Shown here: one piece after another, positions 1 through 6,511 of the stretch | Numbering within the stretch: position 1 is the stretch's first letter | Layout of the letters: each line of letters starts with the position of its first letter | Assembly (NCBI GenBank): GCA_046703825.1 | Contig: JBJKSO010000068.1 | Location: 1 to 7,289 of the forward strand | Reading direction: 5' to 3' | DNA from: JBJKSO01 sp046703825 | GTDB lineage: Bacteria > Chloroflexota > Dormibacteria > Aeolococcales > Bog-877 | DNA length: 7,289 nucleotides | Translations under genes and position numbers: made by a program | Notes under the pieces: generated by a model | What the model was told of the DNA's origin: nothing | The model's database searches: none | What the model saw: the letters and a program-made list of their open reading frames with translations, nothing else

Positions 1-565
<565 letters not shown>

Positions 566-570
566 ACCAA

Positions 571-586
571 CCCGGCCGAAGCCGGG
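571..586 (-). other. rRNA leader hairpin with UUCG tetraloop
   Basis: The minus strand reads CCCGGC-TTCG-GCCGGG, a perfect 6-bp stem capped by the very stable C(UUCG)G tetraloop. It ends a few nt before the mature 16S 5' end. This position fits a leader structure involved in folding or 5' processing of the precursor. The long processing stem partner would lie 3' of 16S, outside the window. The fold is seen in sequence; the function is inferred. Confidence 0.6.
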
Positions 587-607
587 ATGGCGGCAAAGAA
601 TTGATTC

Positions 608-621
608 GCCCCAATCGGGGC
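608..621 (-). other. Second small rRNA leader hairpin
   Basis: The minus strand reads GCCCC-GATT-GGGGC, a perfect 5-bp stem with a 4-nt loop. It lies between boxA and the UUCG hairpin in the 16S leader. It is probably part of the folded precursor leader; nothing more specific can be said. Confidence 0.45.
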
Positions 622-653
622 ATGTGGACGCAGAATCGTCTCCACTCTTCAAT

Positions 654-665
654 TGTCAAGGAGCA
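654..665 (-). promoter_or_regulatory. boxA antitermination element in the 16S leader
   Basis: The minus strand reads TGCTCCTTGACA, matching 10 of 12 bases of the E. coli rrn boxA (TGCTCTTTAACA). It lies in the transcribed leader about 60 nt downstream of the predicted start site and 90 nt before 16S. In known systems boxA RNA is bound by NusB/S10 and makes RNA polymerase resistant to Rho while transcribing rRNA. The element contains TTGACA, which imitates a -35 box, but no good -10 follows at 16-18 bp. Confidence 0.75.
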
Positions 666-720
666 CGCGGGACCGCCCTTGAGCGACCCTAACCGTCGAG
701 CGGACTCGGCGGGACCGTGA

Positions 721-749
721 AGTATAGCCTGATCCCGAAAGCAGGTCAA
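721..749 (-). promoter_or_regulatory. Sigma70-type rRNA promoter (-35 TTGACC, 17 bp spacer, -10 TATACT)
   Basis: Read on the minus strand, TTGACC (744-749) is followed by exactly 17 bp and then TATACT (721-726). Each hexamer matches the housekeeping consensus at 5 of 6 positions, with the optimal spacer. Transcription should start near position 714, about 150 nt upstream of the mature 16S 5' end. The bases after the -10 (TCACGGTCCC) form a GC-rich discriminator, as is usual for stringently controlled rRNA promoters. The region upstream of the -35 is not AT-rich, so no UP element is evident. This is the most convincing promoter in the window. Confidence 0.85.
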
Positions 750-820
750 GGCTGTGGCACTTCCGCGAGACGCCTAGGTACGTTCGGGGCACCGCATCCC
801 CAGCCCGCTCTCGGTCAGGC

Positions 821-853
821 GCCGGACTGGCTCACGGGTGAGCCCGGGCCGGC
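821..853. repeat. Long interrupted inverted repeat between gnd and the rRNA promoter
   Basis: GGCTCA-CGGG-TGAGCC (829-844) is a perfect 6-bp stem with a 4-nt loop. It is extended by outer arms GCCGG (821-825) and CCGGC (849-853) across a small internal bulge. Together with the hairpin at 865-891 it makes a tandem structured block about 70-100 bp upstream of the rRNA -35 box. It may help stop read-through from gnd or may be a protein-binding site; the sequence does not decide this. Confidence 0.35.
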
Positions 854-864
854 TTCCAACGCCC

Positions 865-891
865 AGGGCCGGGCGGCGGCGCGCCGGCCCT
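865..891 (-). terminator. Strong GC hairpin just downstream of gnd, possible terminator
   Basis: AGGGCCGG (865-872) and CCGGCCCT (884-891) form an 8-bp perfect stem with an 11-nt loop, starting 16 nt past the gnd stop codon. A smaller inverted repeat, CTGAGA (894-899) with TCTCAG (906-911), overlaps the stop itself. gnd and the rRNA operon point the same way, so a transcription barrier here makes sense. No T-tract follows on the minus strand, so this is not a canonical intrinsic terminator. High-GC bacteria often use such stems, but the role is inference. Confidence 0.35.
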
Positions 892-907
892 CTCTGAGAA
901 GGGGCTC

Positions 908-1948
908 TCAGGCGCCGCCGGACTTCTCCTGGTGGCCGCCGAATTGCTTGCGCATGGCGGAGAGCAGCTTGTTGCCGAAGTCGCCGAGCCCACGAGATGC
1001 GAAACGCGAGTAGAGAGCAGCGGTGAGCACCGGCGCCGGTACCCCCTCGTCAACTGCGGCGATCGACGTCCAGCGGCCCTCGCCGGAGTCGGAGACCCGG
1101 CCGGCGAAGTCGGCGAGGTCGGGCGACTGGTTCAAGGCGGCCGCGGTGAGGTCGAGCAGCCACGACCCGACCACGCTCCCCCGGCGCCACAGCTCGGCCA
1201 CCTCGGCGGTGTCGATTCGGTACTGGTAGAACTCAGGCTGCTCCATCGGCGCCGTCTCCGCGTCGGCCTCGCGAGGGCGGCGACCGGCATCCGCGTTGCG
1301 CAGGATGTCCAGGCCCTCGGCCAGAGAGGCCATCATTCCGTACTCGATGCCGTTGTGGACCATCTTCACGAAGTGGCCGGCGCCGTTGGGACCGCAGTGC
1401 AGGTAGCCCTGCTCGCTGCTGGCCGGCGCCCCCGACCGCCCCGGGGTGCGCTCGGCGGAGTCCAGACCGGGCGCGATGGTCGCGAAGATCGGCTCCAGCC
1501 GCTCGACCGGCTCCCGGTCGCCCCCGATCATGAGGCAGTAGCCGCGCTCCAATCCCCAGACGCCGCCGCTGGTGCCGCAGTCCACCAGATGGATGCCGCG
1601 CTCGCGCAGACGGTTCGCCCGAGCGATGTCGTCCCGGTAGTAGGAGTTGCCGCCGTCGATGATGGTGTCGCCCGCCTTCAGGCGCTCCGCCAGGGCCTCG
1701 ATCGTCTGCTCGGTGATGTCGCCGGCGGGGACCATCACCCAGACGGCCCGGGGGCTCTCCAACTGGCCCACGAACTCGTCGAGCGACCCCGCGCCCTGCG
1801 CACCCTCGGCGGCAAGCCCGGCCACCGCCTGGGGGTTGACGTCGTAGACCACGCACCGATGGCCGTCGCGCATCAGCCGCCGCACGATGTTGGCGCCCAT
1901 CCGTCCCAACCCCACCATGCCCAGCTGCATCGGCTTGTTGCTCGTCAA
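908..1948 (-). CDS. gnd: 6-phosphogluconate dehydrogenase, decarboxylating (short type)
   Basis: This gene encodes a 346-residue enzyme that oxidatively decarboxylates 6-phosphogluconate to ribulose 5-phosphate, giving NAD(P)H and CO2 in the cytosolic pentose phosphate pathway. An N-terminal Rossmann fold carries GLGRMG (residues 13-18), followed by DGGNS (98-102) and TSGG (126-129). The catalytic segment GHFVKMVHNGIEYG (191-204) has Lys195 and Glu202 at the expected 7-residue spacing. The helical C-terminal half includes RRGSVVGSWLLDLT (255-268) and DSGEGRW (287-293). Short-type enzymes are usually around 300 residues; the excess lies mainly in two loops, about 162-180 and 219-238. The TTG start (1946-1948) is preferred because GGAGG stands 7 nt upstream. 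The next in-frame ATG (1928-1930, Met7) has no ribosome site and would begin just before the Rossmann strand. The gene stands alone, divergent from ligD and upstream of the rRNA operon on the same strand. Confidence 0.95.
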   Translation of the reverse strand: MTSNKPMQLGMVGLGRMGANIVRRLMRDGHRCVVYDVNPQAVAGLAAEGAQGAGSLDEFVGQLESPRAVWVMVPAGDITEQTIEALAERLKAGDTIIDGGNSYYRDDIARANRLRERGIHLVDCGTSGGVWGLERGYCLMIGGDREPVERLEPIFATIAPGLDSAERTPGRSGAPASSEQGYLHCGPNGAGHFVKMVHNGIEYGMMASLAEGLDILRNADAGRRPREADAETAPMEQPEFYQYRIDTAEVAELWRRGSVVGSWLLDLTAAALNQSPDLADFAGRVSDSGEGRWTSIAAVDEGVPAPVLTAALYSRFASRGLGDFGNKLLSAMRKQFGGHQEKSGGA

Positions 1949-2116
1949 TCGCAGGCCTCCATCAGTGCCAACTCCCGCCCCGGCATCGTATTTCTTTGGC
2001 GGCGCCAGGCGGCGCGGGCGCCAAGCTTGGGTCGAACCGTGGCCTGCTGCAGGGCGTTAGAAGCTGAAGTGCCAGCTGCACTTGCGAGCCGTTTCCCGTC
2101 AGAAGTGAGCTGAAGC
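1949..2116. promoter_or_regulatory. Divergent gnd/ligD control region with palindromes and repeats
   Basis: This is the only space between divergent gnd and ligD, so both promoters should lie here. I found no convincing -35/-10 pair for either gene. Visible structure includes the 10-bp palindrome CCAAGCTTGG (2021-2030), whose core AAGCTTGG recurs at 2113-2120 across the ligD start. There is also an inverted repeat AAGTGC-CAGCT-GCACTT (2067-2083), and an 8-bp direct repeat AGCTGAAG at 2062-2069 and 2108-2115. The inverted repeat, about 35-50 bp before ligD, could be an operator. No actinobacterial-type LexA box (GAAC-N4-GTTC) is present. Confidence 0.45.
1956..1960 (-). promoter_or_regulatory. 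Ribosome binding site deciding the gnd TTG start
   Basis: The minus strand reads GGAGG, then 7 nt, then TTG at 1948. This strong Shine-Dalgarno match supports the TTG over the ATG six codons further in, which lacks one. Confidence 0.75.
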
Positions 2117-4822
2117 TTGGCCCCGAGACCGTCCGCCGCCAGGACCGACCGCTCAGCCGCGGCCGGCGGAGATCGGCTCGCCACCTACCAGAGCCGTCGC
2201 GACTTCGACAGCAGCCCCGAGCCCAGTGGCCAGCCGCAGCGTCGGCGTGTCCGGAGCCGGTGGCAAAAGCTCCGTCATGGCCAGCGCTTCTGCGTTCAGC
2301 TCCACCGCGCCAGCCGCCTCCACTACGACTTCCGCCTTGAGTACCAGGGGGTGCTGCTGTCATGGGCGGTGCCCAAGGGACCCTCGCTCGACCCGCGCCA
2401 GCGTCGGCTCGCGGTCCACGTCGAGGACCACCCCGTGGAGTACGGGGAGTTCGAGGGGATCATCCCCTCGGGCTATGGCGCCGGCACGGTGATGGTTTGG
2501 GACATGGGCGAGATGGTCTGGACCGGCCCCACCGAGGACGTCCAATTCGGGCTGGACAAGGGCCATGTGGACTTCGAGCTGCGCGGGGAGCGGCTCCGGG
2601 GCGAGTTCACCCTGATCCGCACCCAGCCCAGCGATGGTCGATCGCAAGAGCAGTGGCTGCTGATGAAGAAGAAGGACGAGGCGGCCACCAGCCCACCAGC
2701 GCCGTTGCACGACACCTCAGTCCTGACCGGGCGAACTTTGGACGAGATCGCCCACGACCTCCCCGCCCGCGAACTCCGGGAAGAGAACCAGCGTGGCGCC
2801 GCCGCGGTCGGGACGCCACTGGATACGCCGCCGCCGCTGCGGCTCTCACCGATGCTGGCGACCCTGACCGACCAGCCGTTCAGCCACCCGGACTGGATCT
2901 TCGAGCTCAAGTACGACGGGGAACGGGTGCTCGCGCGCATAGAAGCCAACCGAGCCCGGCTCGCCTCGCGCACCGGCAGGGACGAGACCGAGCGCTACCC
3001 GGAGCTGATCCCGGACCTGCAGCGGCTGCCTTGCGCGAGCGCTTTGATCGATGGCGAGGTGGTGGCGCTGGACTCCCGCGGCGCGCCTTCGTTCGAACGC
3101 CTGCAGACCCGGATGCAGCTGCGGCCAGCCGAGGCGGCGCGAGCCCAGGAGCAGGTTCCGGTGACCTACTTCGCCTTCGACCTCCTCTTCCTGGACGGCC
3201 ACGACCTGCGTCAGCTGCCACTGCGCCAACGCAAGCAAGCGCTGCGCCGGCTGCTCCGGCCGGACGGCGGCCGCCTCCACTACGCAGACGCCGTCGAGGA
3301 GCTGGGCGAGGCCTTCTACGAGCAGGTCCGCCAGCAGGGGCTGGAGGGGATGATGGCTAAGCGGTCCGACTCTGCCTACGCCACCGGCAGGCGCTCGCGC
3401 GACTGGCTCAAGATCAAAGTGCGTCCCACCCAGGACTGCGTGATCTGTGGTTACACGGCCGGAACCGGTCGCCGCTCCCGGCTGGGAGCGCTGCTCCTAG
3501 GCGTGTACCAAGCCGGCCGGTTAACCGACGCCGGTCGGGTGGGCACCGGCTTTGACGAGAGGACGCTGAGCGACCTGCGCCAGCGCTTGGAGCCGCTCGG
3601 CACCAAGGCGCCACCCATCCAGCTGCAGGAGGCCAGCCGGCAGCCGGTCACCTGGGTCCAACCCAGCCTGGTTTGCGAGGTTGAGCACGCTGGCTGGACC
3701 ACTGGGGGGCGGCTGCGCCAACCGTCGTTCCGCACCCTTCGCGAGGACGTGCCGCCCGAGGCCTGCGTCCGCGAGCCGCCAGCCCAGTCCAGGGCGATCA
3801 CCGCCAGCCAGCAAGCCGCTGGGCGACGGCGGTTGGGACCCCGGCCCGAGGCTGGGGCCGCGAACGAGCAGGAACTGCTGGACCGGCTGGCCCGGCTGCC
3901 GGCGCGCGGAGGGACGCTGGAGGTTGATGGTCGCGAGCTGCCGCTCACCAATTTGGACAAGATCCTCTGGCCGGAGGCGGGCGTGACCAAGCGCGAGCTG
4001 ATCTCCTACCACCTGCAGCTGGCCGCCTTCCTGCTGCCCCACCTGCGGGATCGGGCGATCGTGCTGCGGATGATGCCGGACGGGGTGGACGGCAAGAGCT
4101 TCTGGCGCCGGCAACTGCCGGCCAGCGCCCCGGAGTGGATCCCCCGCTGGAGAGCTGAGCCCGGCACCCCGACCCTGTGCCCTCTGATCCAGGAGCGGGC
4201 GGCTCTGGCCTGGCTCGCCAACGCGGGCGCGCTCGAGGTCCACCCCTGGCACTCTCGCCGCGATCTGCCCACCCAGCCGGACTGGGCGGTTTTCGACCTG
4301 GATCCGGGCCCGGGCGCCACCTTTGACCAGGTGGTCCAGGTGGCCCGCCTGATCAAGGTGGGCTTGGACCACCAGCGCCTGCGCTGCTACCTCAAGACCA
4401 CCGGCCAAGAGGGGCTGCACATCTACGTCCCGATCCGCCGGGGACCAAGTCAGGAGCAGGTGCGCGACTGGGTGGGGGACTTCGCCTCCCAAGTGCTGGC
4501 CGCCGCCCCCGACCTGGTCACCGACGTGTGGGAGGTGAAACGCCGTCAGGGGCGGGTGCGGATCGACTACACCCAGAACGTGGTCGGCAAGACTCTGGCA
4601 GCGGTTTATTCCCCCCGGCCCAGCCCGCTCGCGGCGGTCTCGACGCCGATTGATTGGGACGAACTGGATCAACTGCGCCCGGATAGGTTCAATATCAAGA
4701 CTGTGCCGGCCCGAGTGGCCGAGCGCGGCGACCTTTTTGCCGGAGCCCTGACGGGCGAGCAGCGGCTGCCGGCCGACGCGGCGACGATTCCGGCCAGCAG
4801 CCGGCGTGGGAGGAAACACTGA
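2117..4822 (+). CDS. ligD: Multifunctional NHEJ DNA ligase D (phosphoesterase-ligase-polymerase)
   Basis: This gene encodes a 901-residue enzyme that repairs double-strand breaks with Ku by trimming, filling and sealing the ends. The N-terminal phosphoesterase (about 25-190) keeps His63, Asp71 (LHYDFRLE) and His105 (VEDHP), matching the known catalytic triad spacing. The ATP-dependent ligase (about 240-545) has the nucleotidyl-lysine motif ELKYDGER with Lys265, then IDGEVVALD (311-319), YFAFDLLFLDG (351-361), EGMMAKR (410-416) and LKIKV (431-435), followed by an OB fold. The C-terminal archaeo-eukaryotic-primase-type polymerase (about 598-865) has metal-binding Asp727 and Asp729 (FDLDP), His768 (GLH) and Asp817 (RIDYTQN). 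The order is that of Pseudomonas LigD, not of mycobacteria; Pseudomonas LigD is about 840 residues. The TTG at 2117 is the only possible start ahead of the first domain, since an in-frame TGA lies at 2111-2113. Its ribosome site is weak (GTGA, 2105-2108). It is cotranscribed with ku. Confidence 0.96.
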   Translation: MAPRPSAARTDRSAAAGGDRLATYQSRRDFDSSPEPSGQPQRRRVRSRWQKLRHGQRFCVQLHRASRLHYDFRLEYQGVLLSWAVPKGPSLDPRQRRLAVHVEDHPVEYGEFEGIIPSGYGAGTVMVWDMGEMVWTGPTEDVQFGLDKGHVDFELRGERLRGEFTLIRTQPSDGRSQEQWLLMKKKDEAATSPPAPLHDTSVLTGRTLDEIAHDLPARELREENQRGAAAVGTPLDTPPPLRLSPMLATLTDQPFSHPDWIFELKYDGERVLARIEANRARLASRTGRDETERYPELIPDLQRLPCASALIDGEVVALDSRGAPSFERLQTRMQLRPAEAARAQEQVPVTYFAFDLLFLDGHDLRQLPLRQRKQALRRLLRPDGGRLHYADAVEELGEAFYEQVRQQGLEGMMAKRSDSAYATGRRSRDWLKIKVRPTQDCVICGYTAGTGRRSRLGALLLGVYQAGRLTDAGRVGTGFDERTLSDLRQRLEPLGTKAPPIQLQEASRQPVTWVQPSLVCEVEHAGWTTGGRLRQPSFRTLREDVPPEACVREPPAQSRAITASQQAAGRRRLGPRPEAGAANEQELLDRLARLPARGGTLEVDGRELPLTNLDKILWPEAGVTKRELISYHLQLAAFLLPHLRDRAIVLRMMPDGVDGKSFWRRQLPASAPEWIPRWRAEPGTPTLCPLIQERAALAWLANAGALEVHPWHSRRDLPTQPDWAVFDLDPGPGATFDQVVQVARLIKVGLDHQRLRCYLKTTGQEGLHIYVPIRRGPSQEQVRDWVGDFASQVLAAAPDLVTDVWEVKRRQGRVRIDYTQNVVGKTLAAVYSPRPSPLAAVSTPIDWDELDQLRPDRFNIKTVPARVAERGDLFAGALTGEQRLPADAATIPASSRRGRKH
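4809..4813 (+). promoter_or_regulatory. Ribosome binding site for ku inside the ligD 3' end
   Basis: GGAGG lies 8 nt before the ku ATG, within the last codons of ligD. With the TGATG stop/start overlap (4820-4824) it supports efficient, coupled translation of ku. Confidence 0.75.
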
Positions 4823-5670
4823 TGCCGACGGCGTCTTGGCGGGGGACCCTGAGCTTCGGGCTGGTGGCCATCCCGGTGCGGATGTACCGGGCCACGGAAT
4901 CGGACGGGGTGAGCTTTCGCATGCTCTGCGCCACGGACGGCACCCCGATCCAGAACAAGCGCTGGTGCCCCGAGGAGCAGAAGATCATCGGCTGGACAGA
5001 GGTGACGCGGGGTTACGAGATCTCCCGCAGCGAGTTCATCGAGATCACCGACGCCGATCTGGAGCGGCTGCCGCTGCCGAGCACCAACACCATCGACGTG
5101 CTGGCGGTCGTCCCCAACGACCAGATCAACGAGTCGCTGTTTCTGGATCAGTCCTACTACCTGGAGCCCGAGCCCGCCGGGATGCGCCCCTACGCACTCC
5201 TGCGCGAGGCGCTGCGGCAGACCAACCGGAGCGCACTAGGCAAGCTGGCGATGCGCCAGCGCGAGCACCTCTGCCGGGTCTCGGGTGAGGAGTCGGTGCT
5301 GATGCTGAACACGCTCCACTGGGCGGAGGAGGTCCGCGCCGCCGACCAGCTGAAACTGCCCGGGGCCGAGGTGGAGATCCGCAAGCGCGAGCTGGACATG
5401 GCACTGGCCCTGCTCGACAACCTCTCCACCGACTTCAAGCCGGAGGAGTACCGGGACGAGTACCAGGATGCCCTGCAGCAGCTGGTGGAGGCCAAGCGTG
5501 CCCACCGGCGCCTGCCCAAGGTGGAGCAGCCCAAGCCCAGCGGCGACAACGTCGTCGACCTGATGGCGGTGCTCAAGGCGGCGGTGGAGAGCACCAGCAA
5601 GGGAGGCGCCCAGCCGCGCCGGCCAGCCAGCCGAACCGGCGAGGCTGCTCGGAGGCGGCGAGCCTCTTAG
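4822..5670 (+). CDS. ku: Bacterial non-homologous end-joining protein Ku
   Basis: This gene encodes a 282-residue Ku, whose homologue forms a homodimeric ring around double-strand DNA ends and recruits LigD. The family opening is clear: SWRGTLSFGLVAIPVRMY (residues 5-22). GYEISRSEFIEITDADLERL (64-83), STNTIDVL (87-94), SYYLEPE (111-117), PYALLREAL (123-131) and REHLCRV (147-153) follow through the beta-barrel and bridge. The helical segment LDMALALLDNLSTDFKPEEYRDEY (191-214) is typical of the C-terminal core. The tail after about 230 is Pro/Arg/Lys-rich and ends in a basic stretch (RRRR, 277-280), as expected for DNA contact by bacterial Ku C-termini. The length is normal for the family. Its ATG shares one base with the ligD TGA and has a good GGAGG, so the two genes form a translationally coupled operon. 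The TAG stop sits in an inverted repeat. Confidence 0.97.
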   Translation: MPTASWRGTLSFGLVAIPVRMYRATESDGVSFRMLCATDGTPIQNKRWCPEEQKIIGWTEVTRGYEISRSEFIEITDADLERLPLPSTNTIDVLAVVPNDQINESLFLDQSYYLEPEPAGMRPYALLREALRQTNRSALGKLAMRQREHLCRVSGEESVLMLNTLHWAEEVRAADQLKLPGAEVEIRKRELDMALALLDNLSTDFKPEEYRDEYQDALQQLVEAKRAHRRLPKVEQPKPSGDNVVDLMAVLKAAVESTSKGGAQPRRPASRTGEAARRRRAS

Positions 5671-5693
5671 GCCCTGGCCTCCGGATCGGCCTA
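5668..5693. terminator. Inverted repeat at the convergent ku / small ORF ends, possible bidirectional terminator
   Basis: TAGGCC (5668-5673) and GGCCTA (5688-5693) form a perfect 6-bp inverted repeat with a 14-nt loop. The loop contains the palindrome TCCGGA (5680-5685). The first arm begins with the TAG stop of ku, and the second ends with the complement of the TAG stop of the minus-strand small ORF. A second inverted repeat, GAGGCT (5641-5646) with AGCCTC (5661-5666), precedes it in ku. No T-tract follows on either strand, so a terminator role is inferred from position and symmetry. Confidence 0.4.
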
Positions 5694-5900
5694 GCTCGGG
5701 TGGCTCTGCTCGCCCGGGACCGCCTTAGCAACTCGGAACGGGAGTCGGCGGCAGCAGCAAGCCGGGTTGCCACACGCGGCAACGCGCTCGCCGGCCTCGA
5801 CCAGGCATCCGCAGTCGGCGCACGCCATCCTCATCACTGGCCCGCGAGTTCCCACCTGACCGGAGCGGTCCGGGAGGCTCGGCAGCCTGCGGCGGTTCAT
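5691..5900 (-). CDS. Small Cys-rich protein, metallothionein-like spacing (unrecognised)
   Basis: This 69-codon ORF directly follows recR. Its ATG (5898-5900) overlaps the recR TGA as ATGA, the classic 4-nt coupling arrangement. Seven cysteines lie within 24 residues: Cys27, Cys30, Cys32, Cys43, Cys48, Cys49 and Cys50, giving CxxCxC-x10-C-x4-CCC. The core ACADCGCLVE (26-35) resembles the xCxxCxCxV opening of small bacterial metallothioneins of the SmtA type, and a further Cys cluster follows a Gly turn, but one family Cys is missing. The N-terminal 22 residues are Arg/Pro-rich, and Met23 or Met25 could be the true start. Third codon positions are roughly four-fifths G or C, as in real genes here. 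Metal binding, probably zinc, is inference. It could be a small zinc-ribbon protein or, less likely, non-coding sequence. Confidence 0.6.
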   Translation of the reverse strand: MNRRRLPSLPDRSGQVGTRGPVMRMACADCGCLVEAGERVAACGNPACCCRRLPFRVAKAVPGEQSHPS

Positions 5901-6499
5901 AGGAGCTGGCGCCCCGAGAAGGCGCGGGCAACCGTGCGCTCGTCCGCGTAGGAGAGCTCGCCACCGACCGGCAGCCCGTGGGCCAGGCGGGTCACCCGCA
6001 CCCCCGAGGGCTGCAGGCGCTGGTGCAGGTAGGCGGCGGTTGCCTCGCCCTCCACGTCCGAGTCGGTGGCCAGGATCACCTCGCCAACCCCGCCCTGGGA
6101 GATGCGCTGGAGCAGCTCCTCGGCGTGGATCTCGCCTGGGCCGACCCCGTCCAGGGGCGACAGGGCGGCCCCCAGCACGTGGTAGAGCCCTCGGTACTCG
6201 CCGGTCCGCTCGATCGCCAGAACATCGCTGGCATCCTCCACCACACAGATCAGCGTGGCATCGCGCCCCGGCTGGCGACAAACAGCACAGAGCTCTCCCA
6301 CCTCGGTGAGGAAGAAGCAGCGCTGACAGGTGCCCACTCCTCGTCCCACCGCGGCCACCGCCTCGGCCAGGGCCAGCGCTTGCGGCTCCGGCATGCGCAC
6401 TGCGAAGAAGGCCAGCCGCTGGGCCGTCTTGGGTCCGATTCCGGGGAAGCGGGCGAACTCGTCGGCCAGCCGTTCCACGGCCGGCGGCAGAAGCGGCAC
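5897..6499 (-). CDS. recR: Recombination mediator protein RecR
   Basis: This gene encodes a 200-residue RecR, the normal family length. RecR forms a ring-shaped clamp that, with RecO and RecF, loads RecA onto SSB-coated single-stranded gaps. A helix-hairpin-helix lies near residues 10-32 (FPGIGPKTAQRLA). A four-Cys zinc site follows (Cys58, Cys61, Cys71, Cys74). The Toprim domain spans about 82-175, with Glu88 in VVED and the acidic motif ATDSDVEGEATA (144-155). The C-terminal signature GLPVGGELSYADE (175-187) is intact. The GTG start is forced: the only upstream in-frame codons are four, then the ybaB TAG. It has no clear ribosome site and begins 12 nt after ybaB, suggesting coupling. It is the third gene of dnaX-ybaB-recR, and its stop overlaps the following small ORF. 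Confidence 0.97.
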   Translation of the reverse strand: MPLLPPAVERLADEFARFPGIGPKTAQRLAFFAVRMPEPQALALAEAVAAVGRGVGTCQRCFFLTEVGELCAVCRQPGRDATLICVVEDASDVLAIERTGEYRGLYHVLGAALSPLDGVGPGEIHAEELLQRISQGGVGEVILATDSDVEGEATAAYLHQRLQPSGVRVTRLAHGLPVGGELSYADERTVARAFSGRQLL

Positions 6500-6511
6500 G
6501 CCGAGACCGGG

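Noticed and set aside
632..660. Second rRNA promoter based on TTGACA (minus strand)
   Set aside because: TTGACA lies inside the boxA match, and no TATAAT-like hexamer follows at 16-18 bp.
1985..1990. TACGAT as a -10 box for gnd
   Set aside because: Only 4 of 6 matches and no -35 hexamer at a workable distance.
932..2113. Long plus-strand ORF (393 codons) opposite gnd
   Set aside because: It mirrors the gnd frame in GC-rich DNA and its translation has no recognisable domain. gnd on the other strand has full family motifs.
2362..3360. 332-codon plus-strand ORF within ligD in another frame
   Set aside because: Composition is Arg/Ala/Pro/Gly-rich shadow sequence; ligD catalytic motifs run continuously through the same DNA.
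3521..4819. 432-codon minus-strand ORF opposite ligD
   Set aside because: Antisense shadow produced by high third-position GC of ligD; the predicted protein is low-complexity Gly/Arg/Pro/Leu without motifs.
5901..6281. Upstream extension of the small Cys-rich ORF inside recR
   Set aside because: The frame is open for another 127 codons but lies wholly inside conserved recR and gives Arg/Gly/Ala shadow sequence. The ATG at the recR stop is the sensible start.
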